Origin: AP-15 sp963787425
GTDB lineage: Bacteria; Pseudomonadota; Alphaproteobacteria; ATCC43930; CGMCC-115725
Assembly (NCBI GenBank): GCA_963787425.1
Contig: CAWBCV010000013.1
Location: 124,001-188,000, forward strand
Direction of reading: 5' to 3'
DNA length: 64,000 bases
Shown: positions 33,193 to 42,126 of the stretch, piece by piece
Numbering within the stretch: position 1 is the first letter of the stretch
Layout: the number at the start of each line of letters is the position of its first letter
Notes under the pieces: model-generated
The model's database searches: none
What the model was told of the DNA's origin: nothing
Seen by the model: only the letters and a program-made list of their open reading frames with translations
Translations under genes and position numbers: made by a program

Positions 33193-35508
33193 TTACTTGC
33201 GCACTTCACGGATCGCGCGCCAGACTCGCTCTGGCGTCGCCGGCATGTCGATGTGCTCGATGCCGAGCGGAGCGAGGGCGTCGACGATCGCGTTGATGAT
33301 CGTCTGTGGCGCCGCGATGCAGCCGGCCTGGCCGGAGCCTTTGACGCCGAGCGGGTTGGCCGAAGTCGGCAGCTCGGCGAGCGTGATGTCGAAGGGCGGG
33401 AGATCGCCGGCACGCGGCAGCGCGTAGTCCATCAGCGAGCCGCTCAGCAATTGGCCTGAGCCAGGGTCGTAAACGGTGTGCTCGAAGAGAGCCTGGCCGA
33501 TTCCCTGGGCCACGCCGCCCTGGACCTGTCCCGTCGTCAGCAGCGGATTGATCAGCCGCCCGTAATCGTCGACGGCGGTATAGCGTTCGAGGGTCACGAC
33601 GCCGGTCTCGGGATCGATTTCGACCTCGGCGAGGTGGCAGCCGTTCGGAAAGGTGAATACGTCCGACATATTGTAGACGGAGCTGTCGAGACCGGGCGCC
33701 ATGCCCTCCGGGAGGTTGGCCGAGTCGGCCGCAGCGCGGGCGACGGCCGGAAGGTCGATCTCGCGCTCCGTCCCCGGCACGGCGAACCGGCCTTCAGAGA
33801 AGACGATTTCCGCCCTGTCGGCCTGCAGCAGACCGGCCGCGATCCTTCGGCCTTTTTCGATGACGATCTGCGCCGCCTTGACCAATGCCGTCCCCCCCTG
33901 ATGCATGGAGCGCGCGCCGCCGTGTCCGGCGCCGCGTGGCACGAGCCGCGTATCGGCCTGGACGAGATGAAACTTCTCCAGCGGCAGGCCGAGCAACGAC
34001 GCGGCGATCTGCGGGTAGCTCGTCTCGTGCCCCTGGCCGTTCGACTGCGTGCCGAGGATCAGCGCAACCCGGCCGTCGGGTTCGAAGCGGATTTCGGCGG
34101 CTTCGTTCGGCGTGCCGCGCGCCGTTTCGAGAAAACAGCCGACCCCGAGCCCGCGGAGCCGGCCGCGCGCTGCCGCGTCGGCGCGCCGCGCCGCGAAATC
34201 AGTGTCGCGGGCCTGCGCCAGCGCCTCATCGAGATTGGCGGCAAAACGCCCGCAATCGATTGTCATGCCGAGCGCGCTGCGATAGGGGAAGGCGGCAATC
34301 ATATTGCGCCGGCGCAAGCCCGCGGGGTCCCGGCCGATCCGGTGCGCGGCGAGGTCGATCAGCCGTTCGATCAGGTAATTCGCCTCGGGCTTGCCGGCGC
34401 CGCGATACGCGTCGATCGGCACCGTGTTGGTGAAGGCGCCGCGCACATCCATGAAGACCGCCGGGATCGCGTAGACGCCGCCCATCGCCGTTGCCGGCGA
34501 ATTGGTCGAGCTGCCCGGACCGTTCGACGACAGATAGGCGCCGAGATTGGCCACGGTGGAGACGTCGAGCGCGAGAAATCGGCCGTCCTCGTCGAGCGCC
34601 AGCCGGGCCTTTGTATGGTTGTCGCGGCCTTGCGTCCCGCTGACGAATTCCTCGTTCCGCTCGGCGACCCATTTGACCGGCCGCCCGAGGCGCCGCGCCC
34701 CCCACAAAACCAACACCCATTCGGGATAGAGAAAATTCTTCATGCCGAACCCGCCGCCGACATCGGGCGCGGCCAGCTGGATACGCTCGGTGGGCATCCG
34801 GAACACCGCCTCGGCCAGCTGATTGCGGATGCTGTGGACGCCTTGTCCGGTCAGCAGCAGGTCGAGGCGCCCGGCGGCCGAGTCATAATTGCCGATCGCC
34901 GCCCGTGGCTCGATCGGCGTCGGCACGAGGCGGTTGTTGACGAGCTCGACCTCGACGATGCGGGCTGCGGCGGCGAACGCTGCTCGCGTCGCGGCCTCGT
35001 CTCCCCGTTGAAATCTATAGGAGAGGTTTCCCGGAGCTTCGTCCCAAATCGCCGGCGCCCCCGGAAGCAGTGCCGCCGCAGCATCGGCGACCGCGGCGAG
35101 CGGCCGGTATTCGACTGCGATCCGCTCGGCGGCTTCGCGCGCCAGATCGCGGGTTTCCGCGACCACCAACGCCACCGGATCGCCGACATGGCGCACCCGC
35201 CCGCGCGCCAGCGCAAAACGCGGCGGCACAATCATCGGATCGACCGTGCTAACCTGCGCGATGCAGGGGAGGGGACCGATACCGTCGGCGCGCAGATCGG
35301 TTTCGGTGAAGACCCCGAGGACCCCGCTCCCGTCCCGCGCCGCCGCGGTGTCGATCTGCTCGATTGCTGCATGCGCATGCGGCGAGCGCAGCACATGAGC
35401 ATGGACCTGACCGGGCAGAATGAAATCGTCGACGTAGCGGCCAACTCCGGTCAGAAACCGGAAATCCTCCAACCGGCGGACCGAGCGCCCGCGCTCTTCG
35501 GTCTTCAT
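33193..35508 (-). CDS. xanthine dehydrogenase-family molybdopterin-binding subunit (CoxL-like, non-CODH type)
   Basis: 771 residues. An N-terminal aldehyde-oxidase hammerhead domain (SVRRLEDFRFLTGVGRYVDD, LRSPHAHAAI) is followed by the Mo-cofactor domains (GGGFGMKNFLYPE, TNTVPIDAYRGAGKPEANYL, GTQSNGQGHETSYPQ, GAGHGGARSMHQGGTA). The active-site loop reads AYRGAG, as in form II/BOF proteins, not the AYxCSFR of true CO dehydrogenase. The usual catalytic Glu position (GVKGxGE) is Gln727 in GVKGSGQAGC. The small FeS and medium FAD subunits normally encoded next door are absent. The natural substrate is probably an aldehyde or N-heterocycle, but this is inference. Confidence 0.88.
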   Translation of the reverse strand: MKTEERGRSVRRLEDFRFLTGVGRYVDDFILPGQVHAHVLRSPHAHAAIEQIDTAAARDGSGVLGVFTETDLRADGIGPLPCIAQVSTVDPMIVPPRFALARGRVRHVGDPVALVVAETRDLAREAAERIAVEYRPLAAVADAAAALLPGAPAIWDEAPGNLSYRFQRGDEAATRAAFAAAARIVEVELVNNRLVPTPIEPRAAIGNYDSAAGRLDLLLTGQGVHSIRNQLAEAVFRMPTERIQLAAPDVGGGFGMKNFLYPEWVLVLWGARRLGRPVKWVAERNEEFVSGTQGRDNHTKARLALDEDGRFLALDVSTVANLGAYLSSNGPGSSTNSPATAMGGVYAIPAVFMDVRGAFTNTVPIDAYRGAGKPEANYLIERLIDLAAHRIGRDPAGLRRRNMIAAFPYRSALGMTIDCGRFAANLDEALAQARDTDFAARRADAAARGRLRGLGVGCFLETARGTPNEAAEIRFEPDGRVALILGTQSNGQGHETSYPQIAASLLGLPLEKFHLVQADTRLVPRGAGHGGARSMHQGGTALVKAAQIVIEKGRRIAAGLLQADRAEIVFSEGRFAVPGTEREIDLPAVARAAADSANLPEGMAPGLDSSVYNMSDVFTFPNGCHLAEVEIDPETGVVTLERYTAVDDYGRLINPLLTTGQVQGGVAQGIGQALFEHTVYDPGSGQLLSGSLMDYALPRAGDLPPFDITLAELPTSANPLGVKGSGQAGCIAAPQTIINAIVDALAPLGIEHIDMPATPERVWRAIREVRK

Positions 35509-35599
35509 CCGAGCCTCTTTCCGTGCGGCGCCGGGGGAGAATGGCGCGCCGACGCGGGAGCCGCTGAGCCGGGGGGTTCGGCGCGTTGCCGATCTCGGC

Positions 35600-36475
35600 T
35601 CAGTCTGCGGCCGCGAGCTTGTCCTGCGTCTTCGTCTCGAAGTCGCTGGCGTCGTGGCGCTCGTGCAATTGGCTCGAGGGCTCGCCGGAGAGGCGGTTGA
35701 CCATGCGCCCGCGCCTCACCGCCGGCCGTTCCAGGAGCATGTCGGCCCAGCGCTGGACGTTCTTGTACTCGTGGACGGCGAGGAATTCGGCCGCCCCGTA
35801 TTGATTGAACTTCGCCAGCCCGCCGTACCAGGGGAAGATGGCGATGTCGGCAATCGTATAGGCAGGACCCGCGACATACTCGCTCTCCACCAGCCGGCGA
35901 TCGAGCACATCGAGCAGGCGCTTCGTCTCCATCGTGAAGCGATCGATGGCATATTCGATCTTGAGCGGCGCGTAAGCGTAGAAGTGGCCGAAGCCGCCGC
36001 CCACATAGGGCGTGCTGCCCATTTGCCAGAACAGCCAGGACAGGCATTCAGCGCGCTCGCCGGGTTCGGTCGGCAGGAACTCCCCGAATTTCTCGGCGAG
36101 GTGCATCAAGATCGCGCCGGTCTCGAAGATCCGGATCGGCTTGGGACCGCTACGATCCACCAGCGCCGGGATCTTGGAATTCGGGTTTATCGCCACGAAG
36201 CCGCTGCTGAACTGATCGCCCTCGCCGATCCGGATCAGCCAGGCATCGTATTCCGCGCCTTTATGGCCCAGGGCCAGCAGTTCTTCGAGCATCATCGTGA
36301 CCTTCACGCCGTTCGGCGTCCCCAGCGAGTACAGCTGCAAGGGGTGGCGGCCGACCGGCAGCTCCTTTTCATGCGTGGCACCCGCGATGGGGCGGTTGAT
36401 GTTCTCGAACCTGCCGCCGCTCGGCTTGCTCCAACTCCAGACCTTGGGCGGCGTGTAATCGGGGGTATCTGTCAT
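35600..36475 (-). CDS. yghU: YghU-like glutathione S-transferase (disulfide-bond oxidoreductase)
   Basis: 291 residues from MTDTPDYTPPKVW, the usual start for the family. It carries an N-terminal extension before the thioredoxin-like domain (QLYSLGTPNGVKVTMMLEELLALG; NPNSKIPALVD; IFETGAILMHLAEKF) and the helical C-terminal domain (LSWLFWQMGSTPYVGGGFGHFYAY; YTIADIAIFPWYGGL). The TPNGVKV motif replaces the catalytic Cys/Ser of other GSTs, as in E. coli YghU, which binds two glutathiones and reduces disulfides. It is 91 bases downstream of the Mo-hydroxylase start and on the same strand, but need not be in the same operon. Confidence 0.92.
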   Translation of the reverse strand: MTDTPDYTPPKVWSWSKPSGGRFENINRPIAGATHEKELPVGRHPLQLYSLGTPNGVKVTMMLEELLALGHKGAEYDAWLIRIGEGDQFSSGFVAINPNSKIPALVDRSGPKPIRIFETGAILMHLAEKFGEFLPTEPGERAECLSWLFWQMGSTPYVGGGFGHFYAYAPLKIEYAIDRFTMETKRLLDVLDRRLVESEYVAGPAYTIADIAIFPWYGGLAKFNQYGAAEFLAVHEYKNVQRWADMLLERPAVRRGRMVNRLSGEPSSQLHERHDASDFETKTQDKLAAAD

Positions 36476-36691
36476 TCCTGAAGCTCCAGGTATGTACGAG
36501 CGCACACGGACACGGCGCGCCATCGCCTCATCCTACACGATAAGTCGGCCATCGGGCGCGCGCCGCACGTCTGACCGGACATGCACACAGACCAGCGTGG
36601 AAAGCTGGACAAGGAAATTGTTGCGGCAGCCCTACCCGAATAGTGGCCGCGTTCGTGATAAAACGAGGCGGTCTTTCTCAGGAGCCAGCTT

Positions 36692-38482
36692 ATGACCACG
36701 TATCGTGCACCGCTTCGCGACATGCAGTTCGTGATCAACGAACTGGCGGGCCTGAAAAGCCTTGCCGCCCTGCCCGGCTACGAGGAAGCGACACCGGAAT
36801 TGGCAGAGGCGGTGCTCGAGGAGGCCGCAAGGCTCGCCAGCGAAGTGCTCGCGCCGCTGAACAAGCCAGGTGACGAGCAGGGCGCGTCCTTGACCAAGGA
36901 CGGCGTGATCGCGGCCGACGGCTTTGGCGCCGCGTACCGACGTTTCGTCGACAATGGCTGGAACGGCCTCGGCGGCGATCCGGAATATGGCGGACAGGGG
37001 CTGCCGGGACTTGTGGCAGCCGCGGCGGTGGAAATGTGGAACTCGGCCAACATGTCTTTCGCCCTCTGCCCGCTCCTCACCGCCGGCGCAATGGAGGCGA
37101 TCAAGGCGCACGCTTCCGACGAGCTGAAAGCCCGCTTTCTGCCGAAACTCGTCAGCGGCGAGTGGTCGGGGACGATGAACCTGACCGAACCCCAGGCCGG
37201 TTCTGACCTGTCGGCAGTCCGCACCAAGGCCGTACCCGAGGGCGACCACTACCGCATCTCCGGCCAGAAGATCTTTATCACCTGGGGCGACCACGACATG
37301 GCCGAGAACATAGTGCACCTGGTGCTCGCCCGCCTTCCAGACGCGCCTGAAGGAACGCGTGGCATCTCGCTGTTTGTGGTGCCCAAATTTCTCGTCGGCC
37401 TGGACGGCTCGCTGGCGGGGCGCAATGACGTGGAGTGCGCGTCCATCGAGCACAAGCTCGGCATCCACGCCAGTCCGACTTGCGCGATGAGCTTTGGCGC
37501 GAAAGAAGGCGCGATCGGCTGCCTGGTGGGCCGCGAGAATGAGGGTCTGCCCCACATGTTCACGATGATGAACGAAGCCCGCCAGAAGGTCGGCCTGCAA
37601 GGCCTGGCGATCGCCGAGCGCGCTTATCAGGCCGCGCGCGATTACGCCAAGGAGAGGGTTCAGGGCCGGCCGGCGGGGCAGCGCAGCGGCGACCGGGTGA
37701 CAATCATTCATCATCCCGATGTGCGGCGCATGCTGCTCACGATGAAATCGCAGATCGAGGCCATGCGCGCCTTCGGGTATGTGCTGGCAGCCGACGTCGA
37801 TCTCGCGCACAAGCACCCCGACGCCGCGGAACGCCAACGTCACCAGCAGCGGGGGGATCTACTGACCCCGGTGCTCAAGGGCTGGTGCACCGAGCTCGGC
37901 GTGAAAATCGCCTCGCTCGCCATCCAGGTCCATGGCGGCATGGGTTTCATCGAGGAGACCGGCGCCGCCCAATACCTGCGCGACGCGCGTATCGCGCCGA
38001 TCTACGAGGGAACCACCGGAATTCAGGCCGGCGATTTGGTCGGGCGTAAGCTGCCTGCCGAAAACGGCCGCGCAATGGCCGCGCTGATCGGTGACATGCG
38101 TGCCGTAGAGGGGCAGCTCGGGGGTTCCGATAATATCGACTTCCCGGCGATCCGCGAAAACCTGGCGGCGGGTATCCAAGCCTTGGAGCTGGCCACCCAG
38201 TGGATGCTGCAAACCATTGGCAAGGATCCTGACGCGGCACTCGGCGCCTCGGTCAATTACATGATGCTGACGGGCTACGTCTGTGGCGGCTGGCAGATGG
38301 CGCGAGCCGCGCTGGTTGCAAGGGCGCGGCTCACGGCGGGCGAGGACGAGGATTTCTGTCGGGCAAAGATTGCGACCGCACGGTTCTATGCCGAGCAGAT
38401 CCTACCCAAGGCAAACGCCCTGCTGACTGCGGTCAGAAGCGGCGCCTCTGCCGCTTTGGCGCTGGAAGAGGAGCAGTTCTGA
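36692..38482 (+). CDS. acyl-CoA dehydrogenase, long DmdC-like type
   Basis: 596 residues, the length of the DmdC/AcdB group with an extra C-terminal domain. The N-terminus TYRAPLRDMQFVINEL is followed by GLGGDPEYGGQGLP, MNLTEPQAGSDLSAVRT, FITWGDHDMAENIVHLVLAR, HKLGIHASPTCAMSFG and VHGGMGFIEETGAAQYLRDARIAPIYEGTTGIQAGDLVGRKL. The EGTTGIQA segment contains the catalytic Glu region used by this branch. Enzymes of this group dehydrogenate 3-methylmercaptopropionyl-CoA or related acyl-CoAs with FAD. The exact substrate cannot be read from sequence. An AGGAGCCAGC ribosome site precedes the ATG. Apparently monocistronic. Confidence 0.92.
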   Translation: MTTYRAPLRDMQFVINELAGLKSLAALPGYEEATPELAEAVLEEAARLASEVLAPLNKPGDEQGASLTKDGVIAADGFGAAYRRFVDNGWNGLGGDPEYGGQGLPGLVAAAAVEMWNSANMSFALCPLLTAGAMEAIKAHASDELKARFLPKLVSGEWSGTMNLTEPQAGSDLSAVRTKAVPEGDHYRISGQKIFITWGDHDMAENIVHLVLARLPDAPEGTRGISLFVVPKFLVGLDGSLAGRNDVECASIEHKLGIHASPTCAMSFGAKEGAIGCLVGRENEGLPHMFTMMNEARQKVGLQGLAIAERAYQAARDYAKERVQGRPAGQRSGDRVTIIHHPDVRRMLLTMKSQIEAMRAFGYVLAADVDLAHKHPDAAERQRHQQRGDLLTPVLKGWCTELGVKIASLAIQVHGGMGFIEETGAAQYLRDARIAPIYEGTTGIQAGDLVGRKLPAENGRAMAALIGDMRAVEGQLGGSDNIDFPAIRENLAAGIQALELATQWMLQTIGKDPDAALGASVNYMMLTGYVCGGWQMARAALVARARLTAGEDEDFCRAKIATARFYAEQILPKANALLTAVRSGASAALALEEEQF

Positions 38483-38525
38483 GCTCCACGATAGCCCGCC
38501 TTCGCCCCGACCCCCGGTACGTCGG

Positions 38526-38816
38526 CTAGGCCGTGCCCCCGCTCTGGGGTGAGCGGAACCGGTCCGCCGCCCGGGCCTGGGCCTTGGCCGCCTCGAGGTC
38601 GCGATAGCGGGGCGGCGCGTTTGTCACGAGAGAGCCGAGCAGCTCGTGAGCCGCGCTGGCGACCTGGTCAACGGCCCGATCGAAGGCGAGTTGGTTCGCT
38701 TTGGAAGGCCGAGCAAAGCCACTCAACTTGCGGACGAATTGCAGCGACGATGCTCTGATTTCGTCCTCTGTCGCGGGCGGTTTGAAGTTATGCAGCGTCT
38801 TGATATTACGACACAT
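38526..38816 (-). CDS. DUF2277 family protein
   Basis: 96 residues from MCRNIKTLHNFKPPATEDEI. That opening, together with IRASSLQFVRKLSGFARPSKANQ, is the signature of DUF2277. The frame extends 19 codons further upstream but the family begins at MCRNI. Members are small cytoplasmic proteins of unknown function found in many soil bacteria. Their N-terminal Cys-Arg-Asn-Ile is strikingly invariant and might bind a metal or nucleotide. It lies between the acyl-CoA dehydrogenase (convergent) and the amidohydrolase gene on the same strand, without a clear link to either. Confidence 0.9.
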   Translation of the reverse strand: MCRNIKTLHNFKPPATEDEIRASSLQFVRKLSGFARPSKANQLAFDRAVDQVASAAHELLGSLVTNAPPRYRDLEAAKAQARAADRFRSPQSGGTA

Positions 38817-38847
38817 CGGAACCCTCATCACCGAAACACGGCCACCA

Positions 38848-40359
38848 TCAGGCGCGCCGGGCAACAAAGCCATAAGCGGTGTTGCTCGGCGCGCGGCCGT
38901 CCTCGAGATACGCAGCCTTCAGCTTGGCGATCCCGTCCCCCTGCATGGGCGGGAGCTCGGCGTGCAGATCGAGCTTGTAGAAGCGCGCTGCGTTGTAGCC
39001 GAAGATAGCGCTCTTGACTGTACCGTCGGCAGCTCCAAGGGCGGCGAAACCATGTTTCTTCTGCATGTCCTCCGGGATTTCGAGCCGGCGGAACGCCTCG
39101 ATCTGCCACTGAGGCGAGCCGTACCACACCGAGTCGGTGCCCCAGAACACGTGATCATGGCCGAGCCCCTTGATCAAGGTGCCCATCATTGCGGCGCAGA
39201 AGCGCGGATTTGACACTGCCGAGATGGCAAAGGATGTGCCGATATCGGCGTAGACGTTGCTGACGCCGGATTTCTCCGGGATCGAGGCGAGATCAGACAC
39301 CCACCGGATGTAGCCGCTCTTTTCGAACTCCGCGAGCTCGCTGTCGGGATCCTCGAGGAATGCGCGAAGGGCGGAATGGTAGATCACGAAATTGATCTGC
39401 GGCCAGTCTTTCGCTGCTTTCGGCAGATCGTCCACATTGGCGTATTTCCACGCCCCGCCCGGGATCGCGGTCTCGTAGTCCTTGGGCAATAAGCCTTTAT
39501 GGATGCAGACCGTGGTGATCCCAGCCTTTACCGCCTTTTCGTAAAAGGGATAGACGAGCTTCTCGTCATCGAGCCGCCACGGGTATTTGGTGGTCCGGGG
39601 CTGCAGCGGGTCGCCGATCGTGTAGCCCTTCCAGCTGTTGGGCTTCACCTCGGCGATGCAGCGGTCGACCTCTTCCATCCAGCCGGGCTGGGCCGGGGTG
39701 AACAGCGAATGAAACAGCAGCCTCTTTGAGCCGGCGATACTGTTGACGGTCTGGTTCGCGAGCTTGATCTGATCGTTCGACAGGAACCATGCCGCCGGGT
39801 TGTCGAACGGGGCGCCGCTCAGCAAGGCCACCTTAGTGTCGCTGTCGAGATAGATCTCCTTGAGGAAGTTGTCGAACTTGTAGCGATCGAGCGAAAGCCC
39901 GTACGCGTCCTTCAGCAGCGATGGGTTCCAGTGCGCACCCGCATATTTGGCGAGGCCCAGAATGTCCTCGACCTTGTAGTCGTCCCGCACGAAATGAACC
40001 TGATCATCGAGGATGAACTGTCCCGCAAGCCCGTTCGCCCGCTGGGCGGCAGCTTCAGGCTGGGCCGCTTCGGCGGCTGAGACATCGAAGATCGGGCCGA
40101 ACACGTCGTTCAGAGCGACAAACGCAGCCGCCATGCCACAGCTGGTGCGCAGAAACTGGCGGCGGTCCATCCCGAGCTTACGGGCGCTGGACTCGGAAAG
40201 ATCTTTGAGTCGTTCCTCGAATTGTCGCTGGCGATGTGTCTGCGGCAGAGGATTGAACTCGCCGTTCGACACCATTCGCGTGGGCACGGGCGATTTGAAT
40301 TCCAGTCTCTCCGCCGGCTCGGTTTGCGCGAGCTCGCGCTTGCTCAAGAAAATCCCCAT
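38848..40359 (-). CDS. Tat-exported amidohydrolase-family protein
   Basis: 503 residues. The first 62 are charged (KREL, RQRQFEERLKDLSESS). A twin-arginine signal follows, MDRRQFLRTSCGMAAAFVALNDVF, with RR at 66-67. The rest is an amidohydrolase (TIM-barrel) domain of the decarboxylase-like subgroup. ILDDQVHFVRDDY gives the first metal ligands, HKGLLP and YHSALRAFLED the mid-barrel histidine positions, and VFWGTDSVWYGSPQWQIEAFRRLEIP the final Asp. Such proteins hydrolyse or decarboxylate aromatic or lactone acids. The long stretch before the Tat motif is unusual, although the closest relatives I recall share it. No nearby pathway genes explain its substrate. Confidence 0.82.
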   Translation of the reverse strand: MGIFLSKRELAQTEPAERLEFKSPVPTRMVSNGEFNPLPQTHRQRQFEERLKDLSESSARKLGMDRRQFLRTSCGMAAAFVALNDVFGPIFDVSAAEAAQPEAAAQRANGLAGQFILDDQVHFVRDDYKVEDILGLAKYAGAHWNPSLLKDAYGLSLDRYKFDNFLKEIYLDSDTKVALLSGAPFDNPAAWFLSNDQIKLANQTVNSIAGSKRLLFHSLFTPAQPGWMEEVDRCIAEVKPNSWKGYTIGDPLQPRTTKYPWRLDDEKLVYPFYEKAVKAGITTVCIHKGLLPKDYETAIPGGAWKYANVDDLPKAAKDWPQINFVIYHSALRAFLEDPDSELAEFEKSGYIRWVSDLASIPEKSGVSNVYADIGTSFAISAVSNPRFCAAMMGTLIKGLGHDHVFWGTDSVWYGSPQWQIEAFRRLEIPEDMQKKHGFAALGAADGTVKSAIFGYNAARFYKLDLHAELPPMQGDGIAKLKAAYLEDGRAPSNTAYGFVARRA

Positions 40360-40663
40360 AACCTCTCCTCCCTAAGGATGCGTGGGCGACGAATGGGCGG
40401 ACAGCCGCCGCTCGAAGAAGGTTCGTTTCTGGCTTGATTTCGACGATACTCGTCTCCCGCGGACGCCGTAGTCAATACGATGGTAAACGCGAGCCGCAGT
40501 CGGCGCTCGCCGGGATCGAGCCAGCTTTTCGTTCAGGACCTGCTTTAGAACCCGCATTCCCGGAGAACCCGCATTCCCGGGACAGGGCGGCGATTTTTAC
40601 CGCGCTCGCGACGATGAGACGGAAAATTGCCTTCCACTCCCCCGGAACCTGAGGAATGTCGGT
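40360..40663. other. intergenic, short tandem duplication only
   Basis: No gene recognised. It holds a 17-base unit (AACCCGCATTCCCGGAG) present twice in tandem at 40549-40582, the second copy differing at two positions. The stretch forms the left edge of a lower-GC patch. Confidence 0.45.
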
Positions 40664-41076
40664 TTGACCGCCCTCCAATATACGGGTGGCGATCGGATGC
40701 GCTTCGCGCTAACGGTGGAGACCGACGGGATGTCGTTCGAGCTTTTCCTTCTCGATTGCATAGGACGCAAGATCGGCATGGCTTGCTCGCAACAGTTCCA
40801 CGCCGCTGCATTGCCGAGCAGACCGGGTTGGTTCACGGCAGTGATCGAATTGCGGCCAATGTGGTTAGCGTCCGGACTTATTTTCTTGACGTCGCAACGT
40901 CCGTACCGCAGGTGTGCTGGGACCATTTAGAAAATGCTCTCGAGTTCGAGGCCTATATGGGAGTTGGCATCGACTGTCCGTACCACTCCCGCCAGGATTA
41001 CGGTTGCGGACCATGCGCACTCCTTCTTGAGGAACCGATAAAGTTCCATCAAGTAATCGTCATCGGTACAGAATGA
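40664..41076 (+). pseudogene. Wzt-type polysaccharide ABC transporter ATPase, C-terminal domain remnant
   Basis: The first frame reads YTGGDRMRFALTVETD, then FELFLLDCIGRKIGM and FTAVIELRPMWLASG. This pattern is like the beta-sandwich C-terminal substrate-recognition domain of Wzt (O-antigen export ATPase). After a frameshift near 40890 the continuation YFLDVATSVPQV, DHLENALEFEAYMG and DYGCGPCALLLEEP runs to a TGA at 41074-41076. The nucleotide-binding half is missing altogether. The final stop overlaps the ATG of the methyltransferase (ATGA), showing they were once one operon. Base composition is lower in GC than the flanks, pointing to an imported surface-polysaccharide locus. Confidence 0.6.
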
Positions 41077-41894
41077 AACGCCGCGCAAAGTTGTTATCAA
41101 TGTGGTATCTAGTGAAAGCGGCGATGAAACACATTATTCCAAGCCGGATTTTAGGCGCAACAGATTATGTGCGCTTCCCGTCTCGCGCTACCGCATGGGG
41201 CGGGCCATTCAATGGGCAACCTGCACGCCAGGCTTTGTTTCGCGACATGGTCGCTAAACTGCGTCCCTACGCGATCGTCGAGACCGGCACGTACCTTGGA
41301 ACAACCACCGAATTCTTGGCGCAAACGGGGTTACCTGTCTATACGATCGAAGCAGATCCGCGAAACTACGGGTTTGTGCGCGCCCGCTTCTGGCGAACAC
41401 ATAACGCTATCACTGTGCTTTGCGGAGACAGCCGGGCCGCTTTGCGTAAGCTCCTCGATGGGCCATTGCGAGATATAGCCCACCAGAGACTATTCTTCTA
41501 TTTAGACGCCCACTGGAATGAAGATCTTCCCTTAGCGGAGGAGATCGATATCGTGTTTGGCCGATGCCCCTTGGCGGTCGTCATGATCGACGACTTTCAG
41601 GTGCCGTCCGACGACGGCTATGGATACGACGACTACGGGCCCGGAAAGGCTCTGATTTCTGAGTACATTGCGCCGGCTCTGTCCGAGCATCGCCTTCAAG
41701 CCTTTTACCCCTCTGCGCCATCTGCGGAGGAAGGCGGCTCGCGCCGCGGCTGCGTTGTTCTGGCAAAAGAAGATGTACATGAAAGCGCTCTCGCCTTGAT
41801 CCAGCTGCTCCGGGTCGCCGGGGAAGCCGGGATGCGCACGAGGAGCAGCATGGCGCGGGATGCGTCGTTCCCCAACCGTCCCGACCGTGGGTGA
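41073..41894 (+). CDS. class I SAM-dependent methyltransferase
   Basis: 273 residues. The SAM-binding start YAIVETGTYLGTTTEFLAQTGLPVYTIEADPR has a glycine loop and an acidic residue at the end of strand 2. DSRAALRKLL and FFYLDAHWNEDLPLAEEIDIVF with MIDDFQVPSDDGYGYDDYGP follow, as in methyltransferases annotated near polysaccharide loci. It is coupled to the Wzt remnant by an ATGA overlap, so a sugar or glycan substrate is plausible. The first 150 bases are clearly AT-richer than neighbouring genes, suggesting transfer. The C-terminal tail after LRVAGEAG is Arg/Pro-rich and perhaps not conserved. Confidence 0.78.
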   Translation: MKRRAKLLSMWYLVKAAMKHIIPSRILGATDYVRFPSRATAWGGPFNGQPARQALFRDMVAKLRPYAIVETGTYLGTTTEFLAQTGLPVYTIEADPRNYGFVRARFWRTHNAITVLCGDSRAALRKLLDGPLRDIAHQRLFFYLDAHWNEDLPLAEEIDIVFGRCPLAVVMIDDFQVPSDDGYGYDDYGPGKALISEYIAPALSEHRLQAFYPSAPSAEEGGSRRGCVVLAKEDVHESALALIQLLRVAGEAGMRTRSSMARDASFPNRPDRG

Positions 41895-41926
41895 GCCGGC
41901 TTCCGGCTCCTACATCTTGTTTTTGG
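41893..41926 (+). terminator. possible intrinsic terminator
   Basis: GAGCCGG-CTT-CCGGCTC overlaps the methyltransferase stop codon and is followed, after about a dozen bases, by TTGTTTTT. The distance from stem to T-run is longer than usual, so this is tentative. Confidence 0.35.
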
Positions 41927-42126
41927 CGTACGCCCATCCGTCTCTCCGTGTGTCCACACAGATGATCTCAACCCTCTTTGACCGCGGGTGACGCAACGGC
42001 CCGCGCGTGTGCGCAGAATAACGGGGGTGCAAGGACCGGCGTGGGCGGTTTCCCAAGGGCAGGTCGGGCAATCCCGCCGGCCGGCCGCGCGGCTGCCGCG
42101 ACCACGTCAACCGCGCTGCAGTCTAA

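Noticed and set aside
33193..35508. Carbon monoxide dehydrogenase large subunit
   Set aside because: The active-site loop is AYRGAG instead of AYxCSFR and the coxS/coxM genes are missing.
33478..35700. 740-codon plus-strand open frame opposite the Mo-hydroxylase
   Set aside because: Long antisense frames arise from GC-skewed codon positions; the minus-strand product has full family motifs and this one has none.
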